This document shows, in pieces, positions 35,701-50,700 of a DNA stretch of 64,000 nt. The first letter of the stretch is position 1. Every line of letters begins with the position of its first letter. The notes under the pieces were generated by a model. That model had not been told where the DNA came from and did no database searches. It saw only the letters and a program-made list of their open reading frames with translations. Source of the DNA: Stichopus chloronotus (Eukaryota > Echinodermata > Holothuroidea > Aspidochirotida > Stichopodidae); assembly GCA_021234535.1 (NCBI GenBank), contig CM037843.1, positions 1,318,021 through 1,382,020 on the forward strand, in the 5' to 3' direction. Position numbers and translations under genes: made by a program.

Positions 35701-38700
35701 TGAACTCCTTGAATTTTGCTTTCCATGAAACTAAAAACAAAAGGTTAACCTCCTTACCATGGACAAGTTAATTACACAGAACAACTATTTAACTTTCCTT
35801 CCACCAACTTTCTGGTATTTTATTTATACAAGCATGCAAACACACTAAGTCCTCAGCTTCCTTCTGGCACTAGGGGGAATGATAATGTTCTGATAAACTG
35901 ACCTCTCCATAGTCGATATCAAGAGGGTAAAACTTATGGGGTCTCTTGACAAAGTTCTTGGTCCCAAAGTTGTTGCCAGTTTTTTCCAGGTACAAAGCCT
36001 TGAACTGGTCTTTAGCATCAGTGACAGAGTTGCCGAACCTCTCCAGTTTGTTCCCGCCAATGGTAGTGCCTACACGTCCCCACTTCCTGAAAACATAGTA
36101 GCTGTAAAATAAAAGAAATTATTTAAATCAGCTTGACTCACATCATGTACCATGGCTGTTCACATCATTGTCACCTTACTAAACATTCACCCCTCTGCAA
36201 CCCTCAAACCATACAATACATGTTCAAATGTTCATACTGAATAATGTAAGAATTGCCCTCTGGGTCCTCTTTTGGCTAGTCAAGGTATCAACATGTATGA
36301 CTCCCAGATATATGCAACAGTACCCAACCACTTCAAAACTATAGGCTACCTTGGACTGCTGTCCTCATATATGTATCTTTGGAGATTGCTAATTCAACAG
36401 CATTTGCATAATGTTTCTCATATACCCATTTGACCAGCCTTTGAGGGATCTGTTGGCCTTCAGTTCCAGGTGACTCCTACCTTTCAGACTTGTCACTCTT
36501 CAGAAGTTGCAGCAGGTAAAAAGAATTGGTACCCTTAGTGATGTCCACCATCCCCAGAGTAGCGGCATAGAGTAGCCCACTAGACTTGAAAACATGACAG
36601 ACAGAAGTCAAACCTGATGAAAAAAGAAAGACATAGCCATTAATGGCATCAACAGTGGCCGAACTACCACATGGTAAGGGGGAGCAGTTGCAACCCCCTG
36701 ACCAACTCAAATGGATAAACAGGGCCCTTTTCACTAAGCACTTAATTCATGTATACTTGCAAGTTGATAAATTCCAGAGTTAAAATAAAAGCAATTTGAC
36801 CTGGAGGAACTAATGTGCAAAATGGGAGAGTCCATAAATACAAAATTAGGTTGTCCAGCTGCCAAATACGTTGTCTAGGTTGCTGCATGAATACAGTTGT
36901 ACTGGACAGTCAACAATCCAAATTAATTTACAAATTTTATCATATGCCATACAAGAACCTTAATTTGATTAAACCACCATGTTGATTATGGTAGTCAGAA
37001 GGACAACTTTGAGACAAAATCTGTAATTTTTGTCCTGTAGAGAGTGCAGGTGCCTCTGATGCCAGGACTACTGGTAAACGTCATCACTGGCCATGCACCA
37101 TACACCATCATGGATTCAAGAATCAGTACAATTACTATCAGCTAGCTATGACATACATTAATTGTTTACTATAAACTGAGACACTGAAAATGAATGGACT
37201 TACTTGATTAGAGAGTGCTTTAAGAAGGACATATCAAAGTTTATTAGGCAGTGCTATACAGTACTTCATCACACATGAAACAACCTTTGAACCACTTCAA
37301 ATGAACATGAGTATGTTACAGTGAAAGACAGAAAGGTAGGGACTGGTATTGCTGGAGTAAAGTCAGTCCACGTGAAGGCTAAGATATAAGAAAAAAGTGT
37401 TGAATTCCACAAAATGAAGTTGTATGATGCAACTTTGATAAGTTTAGCAATTGAACACAGTTGTAGAAATCACAAGTGATACAACTAATCCTTATTGGTA
37501 TTTATGATACAAACTTCATGTACAAAGCTTCAAACTATACTCATATTGTCTAGACATTCCTTCTCATACACCATTCTTTACCTTAATTTGTCTTCTGCCA
37601 AGGGGAACTAGGAGTTTACTTCTAAAGTGTATCGAAGTTTCAGGGTAAGATCCTTATTTCTCATATATTTATTGCTTAATATTTGACAATTAAGTTATTG
37701 GGAACATGATGAATTAGCAGTTCCCTGTAAAATTTCTAAATGCCTAAAAGCAAAGTCTGTTGACAAGTGGCACCAACTGCTTTAGATTTTTGGTTTCAGA
37801 AGTGAAATCCATGGAGCCACTTGTATCAACAGGCAAAAAAGGTGAGAAGGACACTGTGACTTGTGAAGTTGGAAGTGAAACTTATTCTAATGTTCGTCTC
37901 AAATAACTTCAGATGTGACTGCTGTAGTAGCAAACCCCATGTGGTTTCTCTCTTAAGCATATGTAACTATAGATATGACATACAAAGACAGTGTTGTTAG
38001 TTCATACTGCCCTAGTTCACAGTCAAAGAACCCATACCCAGCTACTAATGCGTCACGACTCATAACCAAATTTTTAATTGTAGCGTGGCTTTTCACTGCT
38101 AAACAAGAGATGTGCGATGAGTTATTTGAAATTTTACTGCATCAATGTGCAGTACACATGTGTGTCCACTGCTGAGTATATTCCTCGCTGTGCTGTTTGT
38201 TCTTCACGGTGCTACAGTATGATGCAATAGCTCCAAGGTTCCTCCAACGAGTATTCTTGGGACACCTTAACCGAGTTTGTCATTCAAGAGAATCTGTCTA
38301 ACAGTGTCCTTACCTGTTCTCACTGTATTCTACTTGTATCAGTAATCCTAGTTAATGGAATTTCTTGGTGCTGAAATTTATAGTGCATATTGCTGAAGTT
38401 TCCAGAGGAGGATTAAAGCATGCTCATGATCTAATGTAATCCATTTCATGCATGCATATGACTTGATAGGATTTGAATCAAACCTTACTTTGAGTGCATT
38501 TAATTTTAGGAATAATATGACAAAGAACAAAATTTAATTAAACATAACAACTGAGGAGCAAAATTTCAATTACTGCTAATGATTTATCTTTCCTTCAATA
38601 ATCTGAAATATTTCTCAAAACAAGTAAAAGAAAACACAATCCTTTCAGTAAACAATTCTTTTATTTTGATTTGTAAAAATGAATGATGAATGTACCTTAC

Positions 38701-41700
38701 AAAATTAAAGTTCTGCTGATAACAGATACTAAGGTTTGAGATATAGTGCTTACAGTACATCACAAATGCATGCACTCACTAATTCAGATGCAAAATGTTT
38801 ATACCTGACTGACTGGAATTTATCAATTTTGATTTTTCCTGTTCCTTTAATCCTTACTATACTTCTTAACAACAATTTCTCACATTTTGCAATCAGCGTT
38901 TGGGAACAAACCAGGCCTCGACGTCTTTGTATTTATGGTTTAAATATACGAGTCTGTAAGGTACTGAGGAACTCTTTCCTGATGATATTAAGCTTTAAAG
39001 TGACAAATGCAATACAAAAATGCTGTCTCTGCAATTGGAAGCCAGTGAATGATCGGTTTTTTTTTCCACTGTTGTTAAATAAAGAAATTTTAATATGACT
39101 GTACATTCATGAATACAATATAACATCATAATTTCAACATTTTCTAAGGCACTTTACTAAAAGATTCTAAAAGATCCAGCAGACCATTTCAGGAGTAAAC
39201 ATAATCCCTTTAACATGAAGAGAAGACATTTTCAATTTCTTGTTCTCTCAGTTTCAACTTTCATTGACGTCATTAACTGAACGAGAGATAGAATGTCTGG
39301 TTTTGTTGAGATTAGGAAGCTCCTTAGCAGCGGAGTCTAAGTCTCGTACAAATCAGACATCGGTGAAGTAATCAATGTTTCTACTGTAGAGACAAAAATA
39401 CCTCACAGAATTATTCAGCTGATACCAAGCAGTTACAGAGGAACATTAAGCTATAAAAATATCACTATCACGGAAGGCTTGACGACACTGGGGCGTGACG
39501 AGTATCTTTGCCTCTATCTCGACCGCTGTTGCAAAGATCAACAACCAAAGTGTGTTAGTACACAAACTAATGCTCCTTAATTTTGAGCAGTTGCCCGGTA
39601 ATTTCTAAGTTACGCTAAGTAGGTGTTAGTTCTCCTGCTGGTTCTCCTTGCCATTTGATACCACCTTAGATGAGAAATGTGATAAAAAACGCTTTGATGA
39701 AAAACAACCCTATCACCATTACAGAGCTATACTTACATAAACTAATACTACAAAAGGCTGCAGTCACATGTTGGCAGAGTCTATTTTAAAATCAAAAAGT
39801 TTTTTTTTTATTTATCCACAATATTGTTTAAAAAATCAAATCATATCCTTCAATGTCCCATGTTAGAGTCAACAATCAATCTTTTTCAAATGAAGTAGTG
39901 ATGAAATTCATTTCTCAAGGAGTTTTGCATGAAGTATGAAGTAACAGAACTCTTGCTATGTTCACAAAACCTCAAACATTGAAAGGTGTGACCTTCACAA
40001 AGAAAAGACAGAAACGTATTTCGGTTATTAAAAGACTTCAACCAAATACCACTATGTACACAAAACAGGATCTGTACATTCTGTTTGCTTATGGTCACAC
40101 AGTCATACCATTAAACTAAGTTTTGCAGCTGGCATTTCCAAGGAAAAATGACACAAGCATGTTGGTGTGATTATATGCTATAGGTTATATGCACTATCCA
40201 CAAGTATTCTGTGTATGCTGAACTACAGTTTACATGAAATGCACAATAAGACATAAATCATCTTTGTTTTTCATAATTGCAGTGAGGCTCTCTTTAACAG
40301 CCAGTGTCCATTACTTGGACACCAACCTTTTCAGCCAACTACATAAAGAGGGACATTGAAATTTTACGTAATATTACATACGTGACTGCATGTAAACAGA
40401 AACAAAACGATGCATAATATTACATAGATGACTGCCATATAATATGCAAAAGGGTTAACAGCAAACTTAAAGTGTGTCATTCTGATTTCTGGGCGCAGAG
40501 AGTTTGTATTACTTCATAGACAAAAGAATACATGGTTAGGCTTGGAGGTACTGTAATAGGAAATGTTGGACATTACAGATACAGTACCAGTATATGGTGA
40601 AAATGCAGGCATATGGAACCCTTTACATTGGTAGGTAGCCTCTGTGGGGAAAGTTAATTCGTGCTCGAGTGACCAATCACATTGCGGTTTTAGATATCAA
40701 AGATCTGTGTGTAGCTCTAGACCATTTAGACAGAGGGGAGATAAATATTAAGGCATATGGTCCTTACAAAATAGAGGGTTTTGATGGAAAATGTTCTACC
40801 TGGCCTTGTCTATCCATACTTTGCTTGAATACTTCCTTAGAATAATGACTAGAGCAACATACATATCAGTTAACAGTGGTTACACTAACATTGTACAAAA
40901 AGAAAAGTACAGTCCACGTGTACTGCAAAGATGTCACCAGAAAATAAATCCCAGCAACAAGAAAATCATACAAGAATTCATGCAATGTATCTTTATAGAG
41001 CTAAAAATTACTTTGTATAAGAAGGGAATGACTTGGTTCATATTTACAGCACAAAGAATGCATTTTAATGACAATTTCTCAGCAATAGAAGCTCTGTGTT
41101 GGTCGGTTTTGTGCTGCATGTATGGAGTGGGATATGAGACTAGTCCATCGGCAAGATTTACCAAGTCACATTTTAGTACAGTCAACTATTGGTTCTTTAA
41201 AATGGTCCTTTAAAATTACAGGGCTTTTTTCAACCAATCGAACACATTTTTACATCATTGGAAACAGATTTTCCAAAACCTTTGTATTCTGTTGGGACAA
41301 ACATTGTGACATGTCTCCTGCATGCATGACAGGCATGGGAGAGTAGAAAGGTGGCAGAAAATTCCCCAGCATTCATAGGAAGAGTATTTAGTATATCTAG
41401 GGTCCTTACTGCATCCTTAAATTTATTCAAATCAGGATAAAATATTTGACAAACAAAAAGAAAACACTTTGCTCTTGTAAATGACATGGGGACAAAAGAA
41501 ATCGCTCCACAAATGGTAAGTTATGAAAGTCCGAAGACTCAAAATGGGGGGGGCAGAGGAGATTTTTGACCAATTGTGTCTCTGATTTAAGAGATACAAG
41601 AATAGCTTGGTACAATTTTGATATAAAGGGCACCGACAATATTACCAGAAAAAAACCTTTAGGTATCCCAATAAGACAGAAAATTACACAGGACAGGATA

Positions 41701-44700
41701 ATGCATCTTGCCCTGAAGAAATCAATATCATCAAAAGTCGTACATGTCCATTTTCATTTGATGGGATATAACCTGGTTAATATAACATGACAATGAAGTC
41801 AGCTATTATCCTGATTAAAATTCCTTACCTTGGGCAAGAGACCAAAGACATGCTTGTATTTACAAATATACTGAATGTCTTTAAAAGACAAGGTTAAAAG
41901 GTGCGCAGCGGCGAACTGCTGGTCAAAATTAAATATGATGCTCATGGATGTAGCATCTACCCTTCATGGTTTAAAATGTGCCTCCTCTTTTACTTATGAA
42001 GTAACACAAGATGTGAAAATGTACAGGTGCTTCAACCACCTCTTAATTATTTCACTCTTACCATTCCTTCTCCTTGTTTTCCTCCCATCCCTCTGTCTCT
42101 CCTTATACAACCCTATACCTTCCCCACACTCTCCCTGCTCCCTGCCTCTCTCACATATCGCCTTCTCTTCGGAGCATCACCTGCCACACCTCACCTTTAA
42201 CAGAAGGCCAATGTAAACATTCACACTAATAAAGATACAGAATGTCAATGTCCTAGTTCTTCGGAATCTTCTCTCCTCTGGTTTTATGAGGATGTTTGTC
42301 AGAGATAAATGATCGCCTACCTCTAACATTTGATCATGTTAGGGAAGCTGAGTTGCATAATGATTAGAGCTGACACAGAGTTTTAATGTTTCTCATGGTA
42401 GTGTTCTTACTGTATTCTATCTATAATACAGTTTGTACTATGAGAATCTATAAGCCTCTCAGTCAACTGCAGATGTCACAGCTGGCTAAGCAGTCTCTAA
42501 CCACATCTGACAGGTCAGTTTTCCTTGGAGGGTACTTTTCATCTAAAAGGTACTTAACCAAACATACAAAAAAACTGCATGGTCTAAACTAAATCAAAAG
42601 CACTGTTGAATTATGCAGTTGTCCTACCGTCAGCATTAAAGATATATTTCAGTGACAATTTATGGGGGATCTTAATAAATCAAAGGGAATATTTTTTTCA
42701 ATCCACATACTTCAACTCCTGCTCTTATAACAATATTAATGGAATAATAATAATATCTTGATCATCTCAAGGTATTGCTGTTTGAAGAAAGACAGCCCTG
42801 GTCTTCTGGTCAAAAACATTTCCACTTTCCCTTAAGGTTGCAAATTGTTATACAACATGGTCAAAAAAGTCTTTGCTATTTACATGTGTACTTAACCTTG
42901 AAATTTGACAGACTTTGTGGAAAAACATCAGATTTATTGCAGACTGAGGTAGACTGATCTTACAGTATTGTGAAAATAAAATACAGCATATGTCTAAATT
43001 AAAGCAGTCAATACTATAAAGAAATACACAGTATGTTCAATTAGAATGACTGGATTGACATCAGTGATTTCCCACAATGCAATGGTACACAAGAGAGGAT
43101 TGTTTTTTGATTCATAACCCCCAAAACAAGAATGCTATTAAGATATGGTATTCAAGAAGGAAGATGTGAATCATCCTAACTGCATGAAATTCAACTTTTT
43201 TTTTCATGTCTTGAGTCCCCTTGAAATTATGGGTATAGAAAGTTGTCCATTATGACCTACATCTTGACAACATTGATCCAAACTGACTGTCTCTGTGTCA
43301 TGATGTACTTTCATGATTTGAAAGAACTGTTCTTCTTCTCAAAGACTTCTTTTCCCACTCTAGAGGTTACCTTGGCGAATGATCCCTTGAAACCAGATTA
43401 ACCCTCAAAATTTGACTCAATAGGATGTGACTATAATGTAAGCACACCAAATGATGTGTTTTATCAAGGCTTACAATTTAAGTCAAGCAAAGTATGTTGA
43501 CAAGACCATCACAACCAGCATTGGATAAACACAGTAAACAAATATGTATAAATCCTCAAAAGGTGGCTCAGTTTTAAAGCAACACATTTACTTTTTTAAA
43601 CAAATTGATCTTCTTCATCAAGGTACATGTGCTGTGGGACAATCAATCTGCTTACCAGAAAAAAAGTTTTGTTTATCCGGCTACAGGTACAACCTTAACA
43701 CTATGAATTACCCGTCACTTGATCCTACAGTTTAGGTTTTTTACAAAGATTTGATACACCTTTTGATCACCCATTTGAAACTTTATAAAGACTAAATCTT
43801 ATGTAACCCACAGGAGAAGGGCATGTTTAACTGCCTAGTGTGTTCATTGCGTCTGGTGTGCTAATTGAATTTTGTGCACTCTTTGCATCTGTGTTCCTAC
43901 CTTGTATCTGGTTTGTTCATTGTTTCTGGTGTGTTCATTGTTTCTGGTGTGTTCACTGATTCTGGTGTGTTCAATGTTTCTGGTGTGTCCATTGTTTCTG
44001 GTGTGTTCATTGTTCCTGTTATAGCAGCCTTTGAAAATTTACACCAATCAATGGGAGCATTTTGCAGAAAGCCAGACAAATCCCATCTAAATTTTGTTGA
44101 CCAAGTAGTAGAAACAGATTAAATCAACTCTTAGCTCTGTATGACTGAACCACATACTCTGATTGAATTACCATGGCTCCTAGGAAGTATGTTATAACAA
44201 GTAACAGTAATTTTACTTAGGTAGATCTGCTGACCAGGTGAAGTGTGAGTGGAATATTTTTGGTTTGGGCACAATTTCATTAATGCCTTAAAGGGAAATA
44301 GGGCGTTTAGAATACACCAACATGACATATAAGAGAAATAGCTTTAGTCGTTGTTAAACCATTCACTCTCATCAATAAACATCTGCCAAAGCTTCATCTC
44401 CTCAAAAAATTATGCATGTGATGAGTAACGGAAGATGCATCATTTGAATTTTGAAAAGTTTGGGTGAACAAATTCGTGATGAACAACAAATAACTGAGTT
44501 TCTATCTGTGAGAAACTTATTTCTTGAAAAGAAGACTACTGTCCTTCCTTATTTTGAATAATCTATCATTCTGCGTCCACAAACATTGGTTTTAAAAATA
44601 GGGATGTTTCCTGCAAAACAAACGCCCTATTTCCCTTTAAAGGTCTACTTTGGTGTTTTGCATGGTTTGTTGAACAGTTTGGTTTTTTTTTTCTAGGCTT

Positions 44701-47700
44701 TTTTCTTTTTATACTTTCTCACTACTTAAAGTTCTCTTTTTAAACATTTCTTAATTAGGTTTTGAGACTATTTAAGTTGCTACTTTCATGTTGTTCACAT
44801 ATACTACCATGCATTAACATTATAAAAGGCCTATAGTTACAACTTTAGGTGGTTCAGTGTTTTAATTGTTGAAGTATACACACTATTCTAGACCAAACTT
44901 TCATATTGCCTAATTCTGATGTTCTACGTGCCCTTTACCTCAATCACTTGCAATTGTCTATAAACACTACATACATATCCATGTGAAGAAAGTTACAGCA
45001 CCTACACAACACCTTGAAGCTAATGCAGTATATTATTAATTGAGCAGCACTTTGCATAAGTGTAAATTGCAGTGATGTATTTACTATATGTTGTGCTTTT
45101 ATTCATATTATGCTACCAATCCTAACTAATAAATCCTGCTTCCAGCACGTTAAACCTCAAAATCTAGTTTGTCAAGGAAAGTTAAATATTAATATAGTTT
45201 CTTCAATAATTCACTGCTGCAGTTCTCTTTCAAATATGGTTTATATTAAGGCACTGCCCTTTCTTTCTTGTATCAAAGACAGATGACTACTGTACTCTTA
45301 GACACAAGCACACATAAACTGTCTAAACAGATTACTTCCACAGCTTTAGTCTTACTGTACATTATGATGATGACTTGTCAACTACAGACTGGAATTCCTC
45401 CTTGCCTGTGATATACTCTCACACATTTCAAGAGCTGAGTAATTTAGATGTATCCGGGTTGGGAGACACGGACCCACTTGAGTGCATCTTGGAGGGGGAA
45501 GGGACCACTAGATTTGAAAAGTTAACTTCCTGGGATTCCTTGATGACAAAAAGGTGTAATATTTTTTGGACTATGAGGATTTTGAGGGAGCGTACGCTCT
45601 TCAGTGCTTTTGATTTTGTTTTGAGGTTTATGTTTAAAATCTTACAGTATGAAATCATGTATCATAACAACAATACACAAAGCACAAAAATGGTATCGAA
45701 AAAAAGACCAGCCTATAAAACAGTCTCCTTCAAATTAGTTTTCAGGAAAAATTAAAAATTCTACAGAGTTGAAAATATGAAAACAGTGTTGGGTATTATT
45801 ATGTCACATTTGGAAAAGTAACGTTCGAGTAAAATGCACCATTGCCAGGTGATACCGACAACCAACACCTGACGTGGGGCACATCTTTGCGCGCTTTATT
45901 GGGCCTAATGTATGTGGATATTTTACCTCTACAGTCTCTTCAGAAGTTGGTACCTCTCTTCTTCAAAGATGAAAAGTTGCTTTGAAGATGTCTCATCTGC
46001 TGGATAACTTTAACAACCACACAGAAACATCCAAGAGGATGAAAGAGAAACAGCAATCGGAAAAAGTTGCCTTCACTTCTTCCCCCCCCCCCCACCTTTT
46101 TTTGACAGTATCTCAGCCTAATTTAATATGATACGAAGGTATTTTTACTGATGAAAGGAGTTATTTTCTGGCACAATGTGATAGTTTAAATAATGATACA
46201 AGCCCATGCAGACAAAAAAAAATCAAGGACAGGATGGGTCAGCATATCTGGCACTTACATGTAACCATTAATTAAATTGCATGGTAATCTGAAGACAAAT
46301 TTCTCTCTGGAAACAACAATATAAACAAATGAACAACAAAGGAAAAAAGAACAGGCAACAAAAACAAACATACTAAAAAAGGACTAACGTGTCAACAGGA
46401 TGGTTAACGGTTGCCATAAAGTCAGATGCAGCTGCCAATTGTATGCTAAGAAAACAAACCAACATTATGTCTCAAGAACAATAAGTTAGTAGTAGGATCT
46501 GCTACAGAAGAGCTACATATACCTATATTACAGGAATCAACTAAGAGAGGACATTGTTCATCTTTTAGATTGTTTATGAGTTCACAACAACAAAAACAAA
46601 GATGTACTTAACAATCAAAATTCAAAGTGTATATATATATATATCTCTTTAATTGTATTTCTTAGCTTTCTTTGGTAAACAAATCCAAGACTGGGGCATT
46701 TATGGTGCACTTTATCAAGATTCAAATAGTTTGTTTTTAGGAAACAACTGCTAATAGTGGTTAACACCTCATAATACACCAGCGACAGATAAAGACCTAA
46801 AAAGTGCCATAAAGCATTAGCTTGTCAATAGCTAATTCACACCATTCTATTATAGCAAGAAATGCTATCACTGTCTGGGTACTGTCTGTCTTGTCATGTA
46901 GAATTACACAAACTTTTGTTCAAACTTGATGAGGAAAATACTTCCAATTATCAGTTGCAAAGGACTAACTATTTGACATATACTACCAAAAAAAAGAGAG
47001 AATCATTAGGCTCAATTTTTCTTTTCGAAATTACATGGAATAATTGTCACGTCAATGCAGTCCATTTAAAACGCAGGGGATCTGAGTCAATATTAGAACC
47101 AATCGAACAGAGAAATGCTAGTGTAAGATTTAAGTTTTACAAAAGCAACTGGCAATATGGTAATCACTACAGGTCCAAAATGTTTTGCCTGGTCAGCAAC
47201 ACCCCAGATGCAAAAGTGTTTTGCTCCCCCCCCCCTTCTCCCCATAACTTTTTTCCTTCAATCTTTTGAAGTTCACATTTGAAGTTCAATTGCTGGAAAC
47301 ACTAACTATTGTGTTTGAGGTACTGTAACTTGTCTGACATTTTCTGGCTTCTAAACATTTTTTAACATCAGAGATCCTTGGAACATATCAAGGACTAGTT
47401 ACCAAAGGATCAATTACTTTTCCCGAAACACAAGTAGCATTCACATATTTGAGATATATGACTTGTGCCTTTGAACTCAAAGGGACACAGTTACATTAAT
47501 CTACTTCATATATGAACAACCAACATGTTAGGTTAGACTTCAAGCAGTCTATCCTTCCTCATATACAATGCTACTAAGGTTTTCAACCTTTGACTTTGCA
47601 TGAGAAAAAGTAATTGTCAACTCATCTGGGCACTGACACAAGGGAGAAGGAGATCAAAGGGCTACCAAAACACTCTGAAGTTCTAACATCTTTGGTTTAC

Positions 47701-50700
47701 GCAGACACTTACCCAAAATACCACGTATGCACAACTCACACAAGTACATGCAAATTGACATACTGTAAATTGCAATAACCATCGCAATGGTTCGACGGTA
47801 GGGGGTGTCTCCTATAGGGACATAGCCAGGATTTCGAAAGTTGTAGGCACAAACATATGAAACACACACCTCGCTTTAAAGGACACACATCTAGGGGAAC
47901 AACTAGTAGCTCCAAAAACCAAAATGAAAAGGTTAAGTTTATCCACTTATCAGGACAATTAGCCAAATTGGCAGGACACCAATAACTGGTCCCTAACAGT
48001 GAACATCAAAGTGAGGTACCACTGTATGAGTCTCAATTAAGGTACACTTAGCCCTCCTTTGTTGACTACTAACACTTGACCAACATGACCATCAGCTTTT
48101 CCTGCAGAGGGAGAAGTGTACCAGGAGTCATTCTGCCTAAGTGCTATGTTAAGACACCTCCATTCAATATCACTTTTAATGCCCCAAACAACAAACAAGG
48201 TAAACTGAAAAATTCACTACCAAATGATGTACTTACATAAGCAGCTTACATGACAGAGAAAAGTCACCCAATTTAGCCAAACTCTTGTTAGTTCATTTCG
48301 ATAGTTTGTCAGGTCTCTTTATCTTGTCCAGCAAGCTGCTTAATGGATTTGAATCAGGGGTGTTTTTAAAAACAGATAAATTAGGCCAAAGTTTAGGCCC
48401 GAGGCTACAGTGCTACTCACTAGCTATGCCCCATACTTCTATACCTGAATGACCTCAGATCAGGGAGTTGCTATTTGACAACTCCCTGCTCAGATGCAAT
48501 TTGGTCCAATAAAGTGCACAACTGAGAAGTTCATCATTTTCTTTTAACAACTTTCCTCTTTTCCTGCACATTGCAGTTTATTTTTTTAATTATTCAGTTG
48601 TTTTATTAAAGCAAAGTTTTTGGTCCCACCTTTGAGTGAGTCTTGGCGTACCCCCCACCACCTTACATCTGCCAGTGAAGCTTTCAGAACTATGCACAGA
48701 TATCCTAGTCATATAAAAATAATGGAAACAAATCAACATCTTGTGTCTTCTTTTCATTTTTATACCTCTTCATTTCTTTTCCCTCTTACTCTCTTATTAC
48801 CCAATATACAGTATCTATTTCTGTTTGCCATTTTGGAAGGGTGGGGATGGGTACTATTCACTCTTTCCTTGTCCTCAGAACTGCACTGATATCACTGCGA
48901 AGTCACAAGCTCCTGTAAAATGACTGTTTGGCACTCTCCAGATAATACCTCCTAGGGTGAAGTTTCTTGGACTTACACTTCCGAGGATTAAAGGCAGCTC
49001 ATTTTATCCCCACAACAATGACCTTTGCCCTACAAATTCTCACTCCTGTTAAAGATGTACACAAGAGATTGCCAAGACTATTGAACACGCTAGCCACGGA
49101 CACAGTTTCCCTCTCACTGTTGTAGCAGACAAATACTCTTCGGTTTGGAAAACGCCCTGCTGTTCGAGAAACTAGTGTGTGTCCAAAATTATTACACCAT
49201 TTGAGAAAATTCCTCGGATTTAATTCTGAGACATCTGAGCGACCAGTCCAATTAAAAAGGAATCGGCTGTATAGCTGACGGACTCACGGAAGGTTTCGAT
49301 GGAATGAGCAGCAGTCATGAAGCTCGACGGAACGATAACAGGGAATTAAGCAGCAATGGGTAATATTCTACAGGATCACTGGATTTCTGTTGGAGCTGAT
49401 AGCAAAGGTACTGTGCTGGTGAGTTTATCATTTTTCAAATATTACACACTTGTGATGAAACTTATAGTAAGTTATTCAAAAGCTGTCGTAGTTTCTGAAT
49501 CACACATGTGAATCACTATGAGAAGACTACTCCTAAAACAAACAAAGCAATTCTAAAGTCATTTAAATCAGGTTTCTGTTCTATAGAAGCTTATTAAATA
49601 TTGACTCAAGAAATAAACAATTCACTGTGAATGCAGATTCAGGGTTGGGTACAAGATGGACAGATTGGTGACCCCTAACTGGTAGGACGGGGGTCACATA
49701 CTGTCATATCAATTATAGAAACGTTATTACAGATGATAAAATCAATGAAAATCAAGATACATAATCAGTTCTTTCAATCACTTCCAGTTAATATGCTGAT
49801 GTGCAGTCTCAATGAAATACTTCCTAAGTACCCTTGTCTGCCTTCATTAGAAAATTCAAAACTAAAAAGTTAACTACAACTGGAGTTAATTATGTGTTCA
49901 TAAAGGACAATATTAGAAAGCAAATGCCCTTGAGAATCCATCTTTCAACAAGGGTCAGTTTATGATGGAATAAATGGCCATAATTGTATTGATTTAATTC
50001 TTACCTCTGAGCAATGCAAAACACGCAAACACTTTAGAAAGTGAGAGAGAGTACATCGGCATGAATATGCGCATTTCAAACTCCAGCTATCTCTCATCAA
50101 AAGAAGAATTTGATGACTGGGAATTCGGTGATTATGCCATTTTCTGTTTGACTGTGTTTATGTCAAATTTAATAATAAGACGTGACAGAGGAAGTGTAAA
50201 GGGCTGGCAGACGGGCTTGGACAATTTATTGTCGAGCGATTGCTCACTCCAGTCAAATTTTATCAAACATTCCAGAGCCTAATTACTACTGCAGATGCAG
50301 ATGTGCATCACGCAATGCTTCCATCCTTCCATTCCCAATCAGTCGACCATCCTCTTAAAACTTTTAAAGAATGAGGGATCAAGCTTAGTCTTTGTACCAT
50401 AAATACTGCAACAATTACACAAAATACTGAACTACTAGATGAGTTATTGGTAGTAAGAAAGATATAAAGAGGACGCATGTGTTCAAAGTTTAACACATTT
50501 CACAGTACAGTATGCACAATTAATCCCCTCCCCTCCCCACACACAATATTTTCTCATTGTTGCATTCTGATGCAACATCATGTTGGTGTCAATATATCTT
50601 TCAAAATTCCATTAATTAAATACTATGAGGACAGTTTTCTTCACAAAAAAAAAATCTTATTCATTTAAATTATTGTCACATTGTTTAAGGATCCACTACA

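Noticed and set aside
35297..35740. 147-codon minus-strand frame between PARP1 exons d and e
   Set aside because: It lies wholly in a PARP1 intron, has no recognised motif, and the flanking exons join perfectly in frame without it.
40791..41213. 140-codon + strand frame in the long intron
   Set aside because: Composition is that of translated AT-rich DNA; no motif, domain or repeat is seen.
45375..45755. 126-codon + strand frame
   Set aside because: Begins at TTG rather than ATG, has no recognisable domain and no supporting splice context.
46862..47269. 135-codon + strand frame
   Set aside because: No motif; it ends in a frame through a poly(C) tract, as expected of chance.
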